Origin: Hyphomicrobiales bacterium | Lineage (GTDB): Bacteria; Pseudomonadota; Alphaproteobacteria; Rhizobiales; Rhizobiaceae | Assembly: GCA_900469345.1 (NCBI GenBank) | Contig: UBWZ01000019.1 | Span: 16,641 to 80,640, forward strand | DNA: 64,000 nt | Reading direction: 5' to 3' | Shown here: positions 62,687 through 64,000 of the stretch, in pieces | Layout: each line of letters opens with the position of its first letter | How positions within the stretch are numbered: position 1 is the first letter of the stretch | Program-made: the position numbers and the translations under genes | The notes under the pieces: model-generated | Told to the model about the DNA's origin: nothing | The model's database searches: none | What the model saw: the letters and a program-made list of their open reading frames with translations, nothing else

Positions 62687-63592
62687 ATGAGTCGTCCGTC
62701 GGTGCCGCAGCTGGAGGCGTTCTTTTGGACCGCGGAACTTGGAAGCGTCCAACGGGCCGCTGAAATTCTGAACGTGACACAACCGACTCTGTCACTGCGG
62801 TTGAAGCAGCTCGAGGAAAGCGCCCGGTCGCCGCTCCTTGAAAGGCACGGCCGTGGACTCCGGGTGACGCGACATGGCCAGGCTTATCTGGTCCGCGTAA
62901 AGATCGTTCTGGACGCCTACAACGCCCTCGTTGCCCGCTCGGAAGTTCCGGACATCGGAGGATCTATGAGGATAGGTGTGGCTGAAGGATTCGCCGTCGC
63001 CTGCATGGCAGCCCTTGTTCACGATCTGCGTGCCGATTTTCCGCTCCTGCGCCCAGAATGGGTGGTGGCAACGAGCGCAGGTCTGGAGCAGTCTCTAGCG
63101 GAAGGGAGTCTCGACCTTGCTATCCTGGTAGACCCGCTGAGCCTGAAAGGCGTCCGCCTTTCTGCGCTTGGTCCTCAAGCGAACGGCTGGGCTGCTCCCG
63201 CGGCGATGGGGCACATTAACGCCACTCCTAGAACCCTTGCCAACCTCACGGTCGTGACAACGCCGCCGCAGACGGCGATGTACCGGGCCACTTTTGCATG
63301 GTTCGCAGAGGACAAAGTGACGCCGCAGCAGGTCTGCGTCTGCTCTAGCCTCAATGCAGCACTACAGTTAGTTGCCGCCGGAGTTGGCGTTGGGATTTTC
63401 CCCACCAAGGTCATTCAGGCTTTTCCGGTTCAACCCACCTTGCAGAAACTGCATCCCGATCCAGCCCTGCGGGACGGGCACGTATACCTTGCCGATCGGT
63501 TTTCCGCCGACGAAGCAAGGACGGCCTCCCTGCTGCGAACGATCGAGCGGACCTGCGACAGGCTAGATTACTTCCAGACCGGACCAAGATAG
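62687..63592 (+). CDS. LysR-family transcription regulator
   Basis: 301 aa. The N-terminal winged helix (VPQLEAFFWTAELGSVQRAA, then NVTQPTLSLRLKQLEESA) and a type II effector-binding domain (SMRIGVAEGFAVACMAALVH) are clear. It is divergent from the seven-gene operon, the usual layout for a LysR activator that responds to a pathway compound. AGGA lies seven bases before the ATG. Confidence 0.93.
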   Translation: MSRPSVPQLEAFFWTAELGSVQRAAEILNVTQPTLSLRLKQLEESARSPLLERHGRGLRVTRHGQAYLVRVKIVLDAYNALVARSEVPDIGGSMRIGVAEGFAVACMAALVHDLRADFPLLRPEWVVATSAGLEQSLAEGSLDLAILVDPLSLKGVRLSALGPQANGWAAPAAMGHINATPRTLANLTVVTTPPQTAMYRATFAWFAEDKVTPQQVCVCSSLNAALQLVAAGVGVGIFPTKVIQAFPVQPTLQKLHPDPALRDGHVYLADRFSADEARTASLLRTIERTCDRLDYFQTGPR

Positions 63593-63690
63593 GTTGGAGC
63601 CACGGCGTGGGGGCTGCCGCGGATACGTCGCCTGAAGGCTCCAGCGTTAGCATTGCTGGAGGCTCCAACTTCTGAGAAAGTGGAACCATC

Positions 63691-64000
63691 ATAGGCAAAA
63701 CAACGAACAAGTTTTCGCTTCGCGGTCCTGCGGATCACCTGAAGTCTGTAGCCGTGCCATACGTATGGTGCTGGACCACGAGGCCGAGCATCCATCACGC
63801 TGGACCGCCGTTTCATCTATCGCTGGCAAGATAGGCTGCTCGCCAGTCACCTGCACGGATGGGTCAAGAAGACCGAGATCGATAGTGGTAAACGAGCAGG
63901 CCTACCGAGCGATCTCGCTGAGAAGATGAAGGCTCTTGAGCAGGAGAAACGCGATCTTCGTCAGGCCAACGAGATTCTGCGTAAGCGCTGTTGCGCTGGC
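63691..64000 (+). mobile_element. Decayed IS3-family orfA (partial, frameshifted)
   Basis: Three segments in different frames rebuild the start of an IS3 orfA: GKTTNKFS (from 63694), then SRAIRMVLDHEAEHPSRWTA followed by VSSIAGKIGCSPVT, then LHGWVKKTEIDSGKRAGLP followed by LRQANEILRK. The expected ATG is ATA (63691), about 20 extra bases follow NKFS, and one base is missing near 63850, so it is not functional. The element continues past the window. The short inverted repeats at 63595-63670 may belong to its end. Confidence 0.78.

Noticed and set aside
63568..63816. 82-codon minus-strand frame near the right edge
   Set aside because: It lies opposite the decayed IS3 orfA, which explains the DNA on the plus strand.
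1..64000. CRISPR array, rRNA or tRNA gene
   Set aside because: I saw no regularly spaced direct repeats and no cloverleaf or rRNA-like segment, but I could not run a covariance search.

Overview
The window looks like an alphaproteobacterium of the Rhizobiales, most likely Rhizobiaceae (Rhizobium, Agrobacterium or a near relative). The grounds are high GC, the degQ-rarA-DUF1883 gene order, a DUF882 periplasmic protein, an omp25-type porin, and the density of CUT2-type sugar ABC operons and SDR dehydrogenases. This is inference from gene content; no rRNA or tRNA gene is visible to settle the genus.

Positions 1-27,700 read as ordinary chromosomal backbone: msrPQ (left edge, msrQ cut), ilvD, small envelope proteins, a DegQ-type protease overlapping rarA, an alpha-ketoglutarate semialdehyde dehydrogenase, an outer-membrane beta-barrel protein, copCD, a GT39 transferase, a protein with two HARP-like repeats, an aconitase X (probable cis-3-hydroxyproline dehydratase) next to an agmatinase-family hydrolase, and a convergent pair of cyclic-di-GMP enzymes.

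Positions 27,800-45,150 hold the most interesting locus. A cytoplasmic regulator made of a winged helix fused to a complete type II solute-binding protein, plus a 3-hydroxyisobutyrate-dehydrogenase-like enzyme, lie divergent from a long operon. That operon encodes a ribose-type ABC transporter, three SDRs, two medium-chain dehydrogenases, a Gfo/Idh/MocA dehydrogenase, a PRISE-like reductase and two YciI proteins. It ends with an intradiol (hydroxyquinol-type) dioxygenase, a maleylacetate reductase and a small DMT exporter. A sugar-style uptake and redox set ending in aromatic ring cleavage suggests catabolism of a cyclitol (by aromatisation) or of an aryl glycoside through hydroxyquinol, maleylacetate and 3-oxoadipate. 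The pathway is inferred; the gene calls are well supported.

Positions 45,180-52,620 carry a strong palindromic terminator, the remnant of an aldo/keto reductase, and a second sugar operon: xylose-isomerase-like TIM barrel protein, CUT2 ABC transporter, RpiR regulator and PfkB kinase, many of them overlapping by 4-8 bases. Both ABC operons have a strong hairpin directly after the binding-protein gene.

Positions 53,030-63,600 are a seven-gene minus-strand operon with a divergent LysR gene: two MFS transporters, an HD-domain hydrolase, a mandelate racemase-family enolase and three tandem exported carboxylesterases, probably an uncharacterised ester/acid catabolic system. The right edge (63,691 onward) is a decayed IS3-family orfA. 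The right-hand 36 kb is thus mostly accessory catabolic DNA.
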